From the NCBI GenBank assembly GCA_034932685.1, contig JAYFOM010000012.1, positions 62,001 through 126,000 on the forward strand: DNA of 64,000 nucleotides. Direction: 5' to 3'. The position numbers were made by a program, and so were the translations under genes. This stretch comes from JAQUCI01 sp034932685. Lineage in GTDB: Bacteria; Bacillota_I; Bacilli_A; Erysipelotrichales; Erysipelotrichaceae. Under the pieces are notes generated by a model, which was given only the letters and a program-made list of their open reading frames with translations, was not told where the DNA came from and did not search any database. How positions within the stretch are numbered: position 1 is the first letter of the stretch; every line of letters starts with the position of its first letter. Below are positions 8,627 through 16,854 of the stretch, piece by piece.

Positions 8627-8627
8627 A

Positions 8628-9371
8628 TTAGTCTTCCTCCTCAACTCTATTTGGTTTTAACTGGTAATAAATAAACGCACTAATACCACCAATCAATGCA
8701 AGCGCCATACTACCTAAACCTAAGTACGCAGCTAACACAAATCCTAAAGCAAAGAAACCTGCATATTTCATATCAAATGTAAATTTGAGTAATACAGCGA
8801 CACCTATTGCCGGTAATAATCTACTGGCATTAGTTAAACCATTTCGAACTAACATAGGTATTTTATCGATAAATGTTTGAATAGCAGCAGATCCTGCCAT
8901 AAAAGCTAATGCAATAATCACAAAATAAACAATAAAGTACACGAGTCCACCAGCGATTCCAGTAAACCAAATCGTTTTGGCATTACCATCTTCAACTGCT
9001 TTATTTGTTACTGGAGACCATAAAACTGTATTCAAAGATGTTATCATTGTATTCATTACACCTGCTAATGTTGCAACAGGAATGGCAATAACAACAGCTT
9101 CTTCTACACTTAAGCCGCTTTGTATACATAAAGCAGCTGCTAAAACACTACCACTAACTACTTCAGTCGGAGTTGCTCCAACTTGTACAACACCTGCCCA
9201 AATAAGTTCAAGTGTACCACCAATTATTATCCCCGTTTTTAAATCACCAAGAACTAAACCAACCAATGTACATAACCAAATGGGTCTTGCTATCATTTGC
9301 TGTCCGAACCATGACTGCTCAATTCTGCCATAACCAGCAACTAAACCCACTAATATTGCATTCAATAACAT
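8628..9371 (-). CDS. PTS mannose/fructose/sorbose-family IIC component
   Basis: This 247-residue polytopic membrane protein forms the sugar channel of the mannose-family PTS with IID. Family hallmarks include RPIWLCTLVGLVLGDLKTGIIIGGTLELIWAGVVQVGA near residue 30, the GSVLAAAL segment after it, and the C-terminal hydrophobic FALGFVLAAYLGLGSMALALIGG. It has a strong SD (AAGGAGG) before the ATG. It lies 12 bases after IIB in the order IIA-IIB-IIC-IID. Confidence 0.92.
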   Translation of the reverse strand: MLLNAILVGLVAGYGRIEQSWFGQQMIARPIWLCTLVGLVLGDLKTGIIIGGTLELIWAGVVQVGATPTEVVSGSVLAAALCIQSGLSVEEAVVIAIPVATLAGVMNTMITSLNTVLWSPVTNKAVEDGNAKTIWFTGIAGGLVYFIVYFVIIALAFMAGSAAIQTFIDKIPMLVRNGLTNASRLLPAIGVAVLLKFTFDMKYAGFFALGFVLAAYLGLGSMALALIGGISAFIYYQLKPNRVEEED

Positions 9372-9383
9372 GATTTTTCCTCC

Positions 9384-9884
9384 TTATTTTTCAAATCTGT
9401 TTGCAATTTCAGTAAAATCCACTCTCTCTACCATGGGTGTCACTTGAGCGAATATCTCTACACCTTTAGTGTGTATCCTTTTAAGAATTTCATAACCCTC
9501 TTTAGATATGTATACATTATGAAAATTCTCTTTTCCCTCTGTAATTCTTCCACCTTTCTCATCAACTTCTGGACCGATATTCAACTTTTTAATATCAGGT
9601 ACATTATTAACTAGTTTTTCTGCATCAACTATTGTTGCACATGTAATAAAACATTTGCGATTCTTAAACTTTGGTCCGTTAAGCCTATCGTATGCTTTTT
9701 CATGAGTCCAAATAAAAACATCAACATTAGCCGGTTTAGCTAGTTTCAATGTCATTGTATGAACTGGATCATTAGCTGCTTTATCATTGACAACAATTAA
9801 GCAATCTGGTTTCAATGCTCCACACCACGGCACTGTAATCATTCCATGTATAAGTCGACCATCTACTCTTAACAAACTAATCAA
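9384..9884 (-). CDS. PTS mannose/fructose/sorbose-family IIB component (TTG start)
   Basis: This cytoplasmic phosphocarrier of about 166 residues passes phosphate from IIA to the incoming sugar. The phosphorylated histidine is in the N-terminal motif LLRVDGRLIHGMITVPW (His near residue 12). The family's later motifs LKPDCLIVVND and KLNIGPEVDEKGGRI are also present. No ATG is available: I start it at the TTG at 9884, which lies 7 bases after GGAGG. The frame can extend to another TTG at 9902 that overlaps the IIA stop, but this would run through the SD itself. Confidence 0.88.
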   Translation of the reverse strand: MISLLRVDGRLIHGMITVPWCGALKPDCLIVVNDKAANDPVHTMTLKLAKPANVDVFIWTHEKAYDRLNGPKFKNRKCFITCATIVDAEKLVNNVPDIKKLNIGPEVDEKGGRITEGKENFHNVYISKEGYEILKRIHTKGVEIFAQVTPMVERVDFTEIANRFEK

Positions 9885-9898
9885 AACATCTCCTCCTT

Positions 9899-10294
9899 TC
9901 AATCATCAGTAACAGTATTAAAAAGGTCATTCATGTAACTTATTTGATTTCTTGCCTCAAGAATAATGTTACGTAAAGAATCCTTATTAATATCATCAAT
10001 CATCATTGCACATTCTAATATTAAAGCTAAGTTCATTCCTGTAACTAAATGAAATTTGTAGTTAACAAGTTGCCGAAAAAAAATCTGATTTACCGATCCC
10101 CCATAAAGATCCGTAAAGACAATAATGTTTTTATCTGTATTTGATTCTAAAACATTGATCACTTTCTGTTCAAATCCATCATCGTTTACCGTTTGTTCAA
10201 GAATAGTTAATCTCGAATTAGGTAAAAAAAACATTACAGTTTCAGCTATTCCTTCTGCCATTTTACTATGCGATGCTAGTACAATATGATTCAT
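9899..10294 (-). CDS. PTS mannose/fructose/sorbose-family IIA component
   Basis: This 131-residue EIIA-Man-type domain takes phosphate from HPr. The active histidine is in the N-terminal strand IVLASHSKMAEG (His9), and the family motif VFTDLYGGSVNQIFFR follows at about residues 80-95. It is the first gene of the minus-strand PTS operon, with an AAGGAGA SD. It faces the SIS-domain gene across a 279-base divergent promoter region. Confidence 0.9.
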   Translation of the reverse strand: MNHIVLASHSKMAEGIAETVMFFLPNSRLTILEQTVNDDGFEQKVINVLESNTDKNIIVFTDLYGGSVNQIFFRQLVNYKFHLVTGMNLALILECAMMIDDINKDSLRNIILEARNQISYMNDLFNTVTDD

Positions 10295-10317
10295 TGATTT
10301 CTTCTCCTTACTGATTG

Positions 10318-10328
10318 TGCGCTATTAA
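10318..10328 (+). repeat. 11-bp direct repeat, copy 1 (possible operator, IIA side)
   Basis: TGCGCTATTAA occurs here just downstream of the predicted IIA promoter (about +4 to +14 of that transcript) and again at 10528-10538 at the start of the divergent SIS transcript. Exact 11-bp copies at both transcription starts could be operators for one regulator. Confidence 0.4.
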
Positions 10329-10338
10329 CTATATACAT

Positions 10339-10367
10339 ATTATAAGCACAACCTGCAATATTAGCAA
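10339..10367 (-). promoter_or_regulatory. Promoter of the PTS operon
   Basis: On the minus strand TTGCTA (10362-10367) and TATAAT (10339-10344) are separated by 17 bp. The box lies about 45 bases upstream of the IIA start codon. Confidence 0.6.
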
Positions 10368-10475
10368 TATAAAATATATATTTATATGATTTAACACTAT
10401 TTTCAATAAATGATTTGTATTAACTTTGTCATTAACAAAGCAATTATCTAATATTATCTTATTAAAATTGATATT

Positions 10476-10487
10476 TTGTATATATTT
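10476..10487 (+). promoter_or_regulatory. TTGTATATA-type element between the divergent PTS and SIS genes
   Basis: TTGTATATATTT resembles the TTGTATATACAA palindrome upstream of the GntR gene and the copies before both nagA genes. It lies in the intergenic region 33 bases upstream of the SIS -10 box. The position differs from the other three, so it is the weakest member of the set. Confidence 0.35.
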
Positions 10488-10519
10488 TCTTATTTACAAA
10501 TTGATTTAATATATGCTAA

Positions 10520-10538
10520 TATAATGTTGCGCTATTAA
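10520..10538 (+). promoter_or_regulatory. SIS-gene promoter -10 and 11-bp repeat copy 2
   Basis: A consensus TATAAT (10520-10525) precedes the SIS gene by about 48 bases. No convincing -35 is seen at 16-18 bp, suggesting a need for activation. The second TGCGCTATTAA copy (10528-10538) covers the expected transcription start. Confidence 0.45.
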
Positions 10539-10573
10539 TATTTATATAACATCAAATAAAACGGAGGCAAATT

Positions 10574-11674
10574 ATGGAAAAATTATCAATGATAGGACAT
10601 GTTAAAGACACTCCTAGAATTCTCAAAAAAACTTATAATATTAAAGACGAGTACCTTCAACCTTTTGTTGATTTATTCGTTAAGAACGATTTTAAGAAGG
10701 TTTACTTTTTAGGCTCAGGGACTTCTCATCACGTTGCACTAGTCATTCGCAACATTTTTGTTAATTTACTAAAAATTGAAGGGATCGCTTGCATACCAAC
10801 TATATTCACAAATCACGAAATGATCAATCCAAGTGGTTCATTTAAAAATGAAGAAATTTGTGTTATCGGATTTTCTCAGCACGGAGATAGCATATCTACT
10901 TGTGAAGCTGTTGTTAGAGCAAAAAAAGAAGGCTTCTTTACAATTGGAGTTTCAGAACAACTTAATAGTGTTATCGAAACTTTAACTGATGCCTACTGTC
11001 ATTTGGTTTGTGAAGAAGAAGAAATTGGACCAGAAACTAGAGGATACACTGGAACAATTTACCAATTTTATATTATTGCTCTTGAAATCGCTAAAGCAAA
11101 AAGAATAATAAACGAAAATGAGTATGCCAAATTAGATAACGATGCTAAAAACTTAGCAAATGATCTTACGATTGCTGTACAAGAATCAATTGATTGGTAT
11201 AATCGTAACAAGGCAGAGTTCTTAACTATGAAAAAATCAGCGATTGCTGGTTATGGCATGAATTACCCGACCGCACTTGAAGCACGTCTAAAGTTTTTTG
11301 AAACATATGCTAAACCATGCACGGGATATGAAATGGAAGAACAATTACACGGGCCTTTAAGAGCCTACAATAAAGATAACTTCGCATTTTATATCTTGTC
11401 CGAAGGTGTCGAATTTACAAGAGGAGTTGAAGTAGTTAACTATATGCGTGATGTTTTTACTGAGCATGTATTTGTTGTTACAAGTGAAAACATTGTTGTA
11501 ACTAATCGCGATTTAAAGTTCAGTATAAAAACGAATAATTTGCTTTCGCCAATCCTTTATGTAGTTCCATTTCAAGTATTAAGTGCGTTAATTTGTGAAG
11601 ATGTTGGGATTGATACAAAAGTAAGTCCTATAAAAAATAGGTCAGTATCATCTCATTATCCAAAAAACCAATAA
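10574..11674 (+). CDS. Double-SIS sugar-phosphate isomerase/deglycase (GlmS-isomerase/FrlB/AgaS-like)
   Basis: This 366-residue protein has two SIS domains, like the isomerase half of GlmS and the deglycases FrlB/GfrF. The N-terminal SIS has the phosphosugar loop FLGSGTSHHVA near residue 46 and a Ser-rich motif written SQHGDS instead of the usual SQSGDT. The second SIS carries GYGMNYPTALEARLKFFETYAKPCTGYEMEEQLHGP, the family's catalytic-Glu and His-Gly-Pro block. The GlmS glutaminase domain is missing, so it does not make glucosamine-6-P from glutamine. It probably acts on the 6-phosphorylated sugar delivered by the divergent PTS, either deaminating an amino sugar phosphate or splitting an Amadori-type conjugate. 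The SD is GGAGG, 6 bases from the ATG. Confidence 0.75.
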   Translation: MEKLSMIGHVKDTPRILKKTYNIKDEYLQPFVDLFVKNDFKKVYFLGSGTSHHVALVIRNIFVNLLKIEGIACIPTIFTNHEMINPSGSFKNEEICVIGFSQHGDSISTCEAVVRAKKEGFFTIGVSEQLNSVIETLTDAYCHLVCEEEEIGPETRGYTGTIYQFYIIALEIAKAKRIINENEYAKLDNDAKNLANDLTIAVQESIDWYNRNKAEFLTMKKSAIAGYGMNYPTALEARLKFFETYAKPCTGYEMEEQLHGPLRAYNKDNFAFYILSEGVEFTRGVEVVNYMRDVFTEHVFVVTSENIVVTNRDLKFSIKTNNLLSPILYVVPFQVLSALICEDVGIDTKVSPIKNRSVSSHYPKNQ

Positions 11675-11680
11675 ACTATA

Positions 11681-11708
11681 CAAACTCGCAGACAAATCTG
11701 CGAGTTTG
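11681..11708 (+). terminator. Strong hairpin after the SIS gene
   Basis: A perfect 12-bp stem (CAAACTCGCAGA / TCTGCGAGTTTG) with loop CAAA lies 6 bases after the stop codon. The following bases are not a good U-run, so termination may be partial or depend on the stem alone. Confidence 0.6.
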
Positions 11709-11726
11709 CCTTGTAATTATCATTTC

Positions 11727-11738
11727 TTGTATATACAA
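11727..11738 (+). promoter_or_regulatory. Palindromic GntR-type operator before the regulator gene
   Basis: TTGTATATACAA is a perfect 12-bp palindrome directly upstream of an AT-rich -10 candidate (TATTAT at 11739-11744). This suggests autoregulation. Related elements precede both nagA genes at a fixed distance. Confidence 0.6.
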
Positions 11739-11776
11739 TATTATTATAAACAAGACAAGAAATTAGGTGAATAATT

Positions 11777-12577
11777 GTGGCAAAACAAGCAAAATACTTG
11801 ATGATTATTGATTACTACATTAACAAGATTAAAGGTGGAGAACTAAAACCAGGAGATCAAATACCAAATGAAGTGGATCTCTGTTCTACCTTTTCTTCAA
11901 GTCGCATGACTATAAATAAGGCTTTAACTGAACTATCTGTAAAGGGTTATATTACAAGAATCCAAGGTAAGGGCTCTTTTATTTCAAATGAATATATGCA
12001 AAAAATCTCAAAACCTTTTATTAAGACAAGTAATAGTTTTACTGACGATATTATCTTAGCCAACATGATACCCAAAACAGAGCTAATTGATTATCGTATC
12101 ATGAAAGGAAAAGATGTTCCTGAAGTTATGAACTCATTGAACATCGAAGAAGATGATTATGTACATTTCTTTATCAGGAAACGTTTTGCCGATGATAGAC
12201 TAATAGCGCTTTCTTACACTTACATCAATTATAAGATTCTATCTCATATTGATATTAAAGCGCTCGACGGCTCATTTAATGATTACGTAAACAAAATCGG
12301 TATTAGTCGTTCATATGGATATACTGAAATATCGGCTTGTTTGCCAGATGCTTATCAAGAAAAAATAATAGGTACATCTCACATTGCTTTACTTAAGCAA
12401 ACAATTGGGTGGAATGTTAACGACGAACCGTTTGAGATTACTCATCATTACTATATTGGTGATTGTTATACAATAAGACAAGGCGTAATAATGATCTATG
12501 ATAGTGATGGTTCTCACCATAAAGAGTTGATTTCTTCACCAATCATACCCAGCTCTACAAAAGTGAACGATAATTAA
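11777..12577 (+). CDS. GntR/HutC-family regulator, probable amino-sugar regulon repressor
   Basis: This 266-residue protein has an N-terminal GntR winged helix (about residues 5-72: GGELKPGDQIPNEVDLCSTFSSSRMTINKALTELSVKGYITRIQGKGSFIS). A C-terminal UTRA ligand domain (about 90-240) has the typical VHFFIRKRFADDRLIALSYTYIN and the FEITHHYYIGD end. UTRA proteins of the NagR/YvoA type bind GlcN-6-P or GlcNAc-6-P. The nagA genes, the PTS and the shared TTGTATATA elements make that the most likely role. It starts at a GTG with an AGGTGA SD six bases upstream; there is no nearby ATG. Confidence 0.85.
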   Translation: MAKQAKYLMIIDYYINKIKGGELKPGDQIPNEVDLCSTFSSSRMTINKALTELSVKGYITRIQGKGSFISNEYMQKISKPFIKTSNSFTDDIILANMIPKTELIDYRIMKGKDVPEVMNSLNIEEDDYVHFFIRKRFADDRLIALSYTYINYKILSHIDIKALDGSFNDYVNKIGISRSYGYTEISACLPDAYQEKIIGTSHIALLKQTIGWNVNDEPFEITHHYYIGDCYTIRQGVIMIYDSDGSHHKELISSPIIPSSTKVNDN

Positions 12578-12586
12578 AAATAAGCG

Positions 12587-12616
12587 AAAAAAAGGTGAGG
12601 TTGACCTCACCTTTTT
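12587..12616. terminator. Bidirectional terminator between gntR and nagA
   Basis: A 12-bp stem (AAAAAGGTGAGG at 12589-12600, CCTCACCTTTTT at 12605-12616) with loop TTGA has T-runs on both strands. It lies between the convergent stop codons of the GntR gene and nagA. Confidence 0.9.
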
Positions 12617-12618
12617 CA

Positions 12619-13806
12619 TTATGCAACTCTGTATTTTTCAAGATATTCAGGATTAAACAAGTCTAGATTATCAGCTTTATCAAAGACTTTCTTTCCCTCT
12701 ACATATGTTGATAATACATTAAACTCAGTATCAACAACTACAAGATCAGCGTCTTTTCCAACCTTGATTGAACCTTTACGATCAGCTACGCCATATACTT
12801 TACTTGGATTAAGTGAAGCCATCTTGATGATTGTTTCAAGCGGAATGTGTAGTTTCTCATATAAACACTTGATACCATAAATTACTGGTTTAGTACTACC
12901 AGCTAAACGACCTGTTTCAGTTAAACAGAATCCTTCAGGAGTTACCTCAACATTACCAAAAGAGCCAAAAGAGTATTTTCCAATTGGAGCTCCTGATGGT
13001 GGGGTAGAGTCTGATATCATCATGAATTTATCATAGTTTTTAACTCTAAACATGATCTCAAGCATTTCAGCACTAACATGAAGGCAATCACATATAACTT
13101 CACATTCTATATTATCATTTAATAAACAAGCACCTAATCCTCCCATAACGCGATGATGGATGCCAGTCATAACATTAGCAGTATGGGTTGAAACGGTTAT
13201 TCCACTTTTAAACGCTTCATTTGCTTCATGGAAATTTAGATCACTATGCGCATATGCGACTCTTACCCCTTTTTCTACAAGATACTTGATCGCTTTATCA
13301 CTATCAGGTATTTCTGGAGCAATCGCTACTAATTTTAATAAACCTTTTGAATCATCATACATTTTTGCGACAACATTCATATCAATATCAGGAAAGCCTT
13401 TATAAATTCCTTTTTCACCGACTCGATTTAAATAAGGCCCTTCTGAATGAATACCAATGATCCTAGCACCTATTAAATCTTCAGAAGCAACCTCTGCTAC
13501 ATCTTTAATGATACGATAATCAGCTGTAGGTAATACATTAGTAACACCTTGTGAAGCTACTCCTTTAAGATAACCTCTTACTTGTGCTTTGATATCACTT
13601 TCATTACTTTGCATTAATGAATAACCCATCGTTCCATGATTATGCGTATCAAAGATACCAGGGATGATCAAGTTGTCTTGATAATCAACATCTGCCTTTA
13701 GGTTTGCATCTTCACTAAAGAACTCTGAAATCTTACCATCTTCTATTTTTAAAAAGCCTGATTTAACGCCATCCTCAAAATAAATATTTTTTCCTTTTAT
13801 TATCAT
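12619..13806 (-). CDS. nagA: N-acetylglucosamine-6-phosphate deacetylase, copy 1
   Basis: This 395-residue amidohydrolase removes acetate from GlcNAc-6-P to give GlcN-6-P in the cytoplasm. Visible motifs in order are the metal-site HNHG (His55, His57) after FDT, IGIHSEGPYLN with the metal Glu, YAHSDLN, STHTANVMTGIHHR, and MMISDSTPPSGAP with the catalytic Asp. The ATG follows a GGAGG SD. It shares most of its sequence with the second copy at 17267-18460, and both have a TTGTATATA element at the same distance from the start. It faces the GntR regulator, separated by a bidirectional terminator. Confidence 0.92.
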   Translation of the reverse strand: MIIKGKNIYFEDGVKSGFLKIEDGKISEFFSEDANLKADVDYQDNLIIPGIFDTHNHGTMGYSLMQSNESDIKAQVRGYLKGVASQGVTNVLPTADYRIIKDVAEVASEDLIGARIIGIHSEGPYLNRVGEKGIYKGFPDIDMNVVAKMYDDSKGLLKLVAIAPEIPDSDKAIKYLVEKGVRVAYAHSDLNFHEANEAFKSGITVSTHTANVMTGIHHRVMGGLGACLLNDNIECEVICDCLHVSAEMLEIMFRVKNYDKFMMISDSTPPSGAPIGKYSFGSFGNVEVTPEGFCLTETGRLAGSTKPVIYGIKCLYEKLHIPLETIIKMASLNPSKVYGVADRKGSIKVGKDADLVVVDTEFNVLSTYVEGKKVFDKADNLDLFNPEYLEKYRVA

Positions 13807-13826
13807 AATAACCCTCCATTAAGATA

Positions 13827-13850
13827 ATATTACCATATTTGTATATATAT
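13827..13850 (-). promoter_or_regulatory. nagA copy 1 promoter with GntR-type operator
   Basis: On the minus strand ATATATATACAA (13839-13850) lies directly upstream of an extended -10 (TGGTAATAT at 13827-13835). The operator is 33-44 bases before the ATG, exactly the distance seen at the second nagA. Confidence 0.6.
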
Positions 13851-13856
13851 TAATTA

Positions 13857-14189
13857 TCAAATGATCAAAAAATCTTGCCAACCTTCAGCTTTCTTAGTTA
13901 ATATCTCACCAATACCAGCAGTTACTGTATGAATGTTAAATTTACTGATTGGTTCTATACCATTTCCTTTTAAAGAATTATTACATAAAGCTATTTGCAT
14001 ATCACTATTTACTAACTCATCATTTTCATCAATTGTATCAAAGTGACTGACTGCACTTCCCATCACTACCACTTCTAATATTAATTGATGATGGTGCTCA
14101 TTAACATACTCTTTTAAGTTAGCGATCTTGGTCTTTAATTGATCGATCTTATTAATCTGATCAATTATCATTATCGTCTTCAGTATCAT
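13857..14189 (-). CDS. DsrE-family protein
   Basis: This 110-residue protein looks like the DsrE/DsrF-like fold (COG1416 type). A central strand LEVVVMGSAV is followed by the motif IALCNNSLKGNGI, where the family has a conserved Cys-x-Asn-Ser, and a C-terminal VTAGIGEILTKKAEGW. The function is not established for this group; some members handle sulfur. The ATG has an AAGGA SD seven bases upstream, and the gene overlaps the upstream hydrolase by 29 bases, so the two are probably co-translated. Confidence 0.7.
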   Translation of the reverse strand: MILKTIMIIDQINKIDQLKTKIANLKEYVNEHHHQLILEVVVMGSAVSHFDTIDENDELVNSDMQIALCNNSLKGNGIEPISKFNIHTVTAGIGEILTKKAEGWQDFLII

Positions 14190-15294
14190 GGTTAATTCCT
14201 TTCTTAGGTATGGATGGAACTAAGTTCTTCAAAGATAAGCCAACAAGTTCTTTGATTGCTTGCATAACAAATTTCTTTGTTTTATCATCAACATCATTGA
14301 TTGCTGCTAAGACATTTTTCCCTTCTTGAATAATGTCCTTTCCCAGATCATGAATCGTTTTGGCTTCGGTTGCCTTTATTACATTATATAAAGTCTCAAT
14401 AAACAATTCTCTTTCTTCTGTTGAAGCTGTATTTAACCAGTCGTTGATTGTTTTGTTGGTATACTTAGCAGCGTTTGTTAGTTTGTCGACATAGATGAAA
14501 TCATTATCTTTGATTTCCCATGAAAATGGATCATGTTGATAAAACCAAAAGCTTGCACTTTTTACAACTTCATAGTGGTTTTGATTTTCAAGCAACAAAC
14601 CAATAAATGATGATTGCGGAATAGTCTTATTTATCAAATGAGTGATACTTTGATAAGTTTGACTGTTGATAACATCTTTATTAAAACCTGGTCCATCATG
14701 ACTATATATACCGATCAATCTTTGCTTGATAGCTTCACTTGCAAACATGCCAGCATAAATAGCTAAGTTGCCACCTTTTGAATGGCCACCAAGAATAATG
14801 TTATTGAAAGTATCTTTACTAATCTTTTCAAGATAAAGCAGTGCTTCTTCTTGGGCTGGTACCGGCATTGTGAAAGACATATTAAAATCTTCCTTCCATC
14901 CGATCAAAGTAGCATCAGTCCCTCGATAAGCAATATAAGTGATATCATTTGGTAAAAAACACGTGATTGCGGAAAATTGCAACTCGCTTTTTTCATCTAT
15001 ATAATTAACATAATGATCAATCATAATATCTCTAAAGCGCGGACTAGCAGCCAAAGCAATCAATAGTTTTTTATTATCATCAGGCGCCCAAACATTGTAT
15101 AACATCGAATCAAAATGTTCCGACCGAAACAAGTCCTTAATATATATCTTGTCTTGATTTGTTTTTATTTCAGTGAATATTTTATCCAAACGCAAATAAC
15201 AAAACTGTGACAAGACTAAACTATCAACCGCACTAAAGGGATGATCATTAAACTCTAACATGCAAGTATTAACATATTCGGTTATATTGAACAT
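14161..15294 (-). CDS. Alpha/beta hydrolase, DUF2974 (Mbeg1-like) lipase family
   Basis: This 377-residue protein carries the lipase-like elbow IILGGHSKGGNLAIYAGM, with nucleophile Ser about residue 170. It is preceded by the family phrase ITYIAYRGTDATLIGWKEDFNMSF and followed by IGIYSHDGPGFNKDV, which probably supplies the catalytic Asp. The family is annotated as DUF2974. No signal peptide is visible, so it is cytoplasmic. The C-terminal 70 residues are helical and charged. The ATG has an AAGGAG SD; the DsrE-like gene overlaps its end. Confidence 0.8.
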   Translation of the reverse strand: MFNITEYVNTCMLEFNDHPFSAVDSLVLSQFCYLRLDKIFTEIKTNQDKIYIKDLFRSEHFDSMLYNVWAPDDNKKLLIALAASPRFRDIMIDHYVNYIDEKSELQFSAITCFLPNDITYIAYRGTDATLIGWKEDFNMSFTMPVPAQEEALLYLEKISKDTFNNIILGGHSKGGNLAIYAGMFASEAIKQRLIGIYSHDGPGFNKDVINSQTYQSITHLINKTIPQSSFIGLLLENQNHYEVVKSASFWFYQHDPFSWEIKDNDFIYVDKLTNAAKYTNKTINDWLNTASTEERELFIETLYNVIKATEAKTIHDLGKDIIQEGKNVLAAINDVDDKTKKFVMQAIKELVGLSLKNLVPSIPKKGINHDTEDDNDN

Positions 15295-15416
15295 AAAATC
15301 TCCTTAGAAATATTATATGATAAAGTTTGTATAAATCAAATATCAACTCTTGATCAAACTTGAGAGTATTACTTAAATGTAATAGAATGAAATAGTAAAG
15401 AAAAGAGATAAAATCA

Positions 15417-16481
15417 ATGAAAATTCCCCGAATAAGAGTCTCAGGAAATGCTTACGATCGTGGTCTTAGTTATGGTAAGCAAGCAAGTGAGTTGATCATA
15501 AAAAACATCAATAATTATCATCAACTAATGCAAGATCGTAAAAACTTATCAATAGAGAAAAGTCGCATGATTGCTCTATCTTATGAAGATGTTATTTTAG
15601 CGTGTAATAGCGATTATATTGATGAGATCAAGGGTATCGCAAAGGGAGCTAATGTAGCGTACGCTGATGTGTTACTCTTAAACTGTCGTAGTGAGATACT
15701 TTTTAACACATATAGTGATAAAGCCAATGAATGCACCGCTATCACCTTTTTATCGTCTGCTAATAGTGAGCGTACGGTTTACGCTTGCCAAAGTTGGGAC
15801 TTCGCTTCATCACAAAAGGATAATGTTGTTCTACTTGAAATAGTACAACCTAACGCTATCATGATGATCGTTGAGGCTGGTATGATTGGTGGTAAAGGAC
15901 TAAACACTTCTGGGCTTGGTTTGACTCTTAACGCTCTTAATACTGATGGGGGATCAAGTAAAGGAGTACCGCTTCATGTTAGAATGCGTAAGATCCTTGA
16001 TAGCTTTAGTTTAGATGTCGCATATCAACAAGCAGTTACTTTTCCCATACCTTGTGCTTGTAATTTGATCATAAGTTCTAAAGATGGTCTAGCATTAGGG
16101 ATCGAACTAACATCTAAAAACACTGCTGTTTACTATCCAAATAATGGTATTATCTTTCACACCAATCATTTACTAAACACTGATATGAATGTTAGAGATC
16201 TCAATAAAACCTCTGGCAGTACCTTTGTACGCTATGCTAGCGCTAAGTATATGCTTGAAGAAAACAAGATATGGCATTTAGCAATGATCAAAGATATTTT
16301 TAAAGATCATCGTGGTTATCCTAAATCAATATGTGTTCACGCTGATGAGAGTTTACCGACTATTAAGCAACTTGGTACTAATCATGCGATCATAATGGAT
16401 CTTAATAAAAAGATCATCTATTACGCGCATGGTAATCCCTGCCAATCTAATTTTATACCATTAGGATTTAGTGATATCTAA
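15417..16481 (+). CDS. C45-family (acyl-CoA:6-APA acyltransferase-like) Ntn hydrolase
   Basis: This 354-residue protein looks like the C45 autoproteolytic acyltransferases and hydrolases, relatives of isopenicillin-N acyltransferase. The N-terminal domain begins with RIRVSGNAYDRGLSYGKQAS. The processing site is in NECTAITF, with Cys106 expected to become the N-terminal nucleophile after self-cleavage. The mature domain has WDFASSQKDNVVLLEI and the GKGLNTSGLGLTLNAL segment. Characterised members cleave or transfer acyl groups on amides; the substrate here is unknown. An AAGAGA-type SD precedes the ATG. The MNT gene follows directly. Confidence 0.75.
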   Translation: MKIPRIRVSGNAYDRGLSYGKQASELIIKNINNYHQLMQDRKNLSIEKSRMIALSYEDVILACNSDYIDEIKGIAKGANVAYADVLLLNCRSEILFNTYSDKANECTAITFLSSANSERTVYACQSWDFASSQKDNVVLLEIVQPNAIMMIVEAGMIGGKGLNTSGLGLTLNALNTDGGSSKGVPLHVRMRKILDSFSLDVAYQQAVTFPIPCACNLIISSKDGLALGIELTSKNTAVYYPNNGIIFHTNHLLNTDMNVRDLNKTSGSTFVRYASAKYMLEENKIWHLAMIKDIFKDHRGYPKSICVHADESLPTIKQLGTNHAIIMDLNKKIIYYAHGNPCQSNFIPLGFSDI

Positions 16482-16482
16482 T

Positions 16483-16854
16483 ATGAATTACCATAAGTAT
16501 CGTTTATTTATGAAAAAATCTTATTCAAACCATCCTTATGATGATAATCGTAAGATTTTACAAATGCATCAGATCAAACAAGGCTTACGACTTATATCAC
16601 CCAAATACAATATTAACCTTGTATACTTGTTTGGTGATTATGCTTATCATAATCCTGATCGCTTTTCAGATCTAGATTTTTTGGTTGATTTTGGTGCTTG
16701 TGTCGGTTTAGATCGTATTGGTTATGTTGATGAACTTGAACGATATTTTCGTAAAGGAGTTGATGTTATCAATATCTTTGCGATCAATGAAATAGTCAAA
16801 AATGAAATCAGAGAAGGGAAGGTATTAGTATATGACAAACTATGGCACCCTTAA
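16483..16854 (+). CDS. MNT-family nucleotidyltransferase antitoxin (MntA-like)
   Basis: This protein of about 123 residues is a minimal nucleotidyltransferase of the MntA type, partner of the HEPN toxin encoded next. The core is VYLFGDYAYHNPDRFSDLDFLVDF. This matches the MNT signature G-S-x10-D-x-D except that the Ser after Gly is Asp (Gly51, Asp52, then Asp63 and Asp65). In characterised systems MntA AMPylates and silences HepT. The Ser-to-Asp change may alter nucleotide binding. I use the ATG at 16483, which is coupled to the upstream stop (TAATATG). A GTG at 16471 in the same frame, with AGGA nearby, is a possible alternative. Confidence 0.75.
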   Translation: MNYHKYRLFMKKSYSNHPYDDNRKILQMHQIKQGLRLISPKYNINLVYLFGDYAYHNPDRFSDLDFLVDFGACVGLDRIGYVDELERYFRKGVDVINIFAINEIVKNEIREGKVLVYDKLWHP

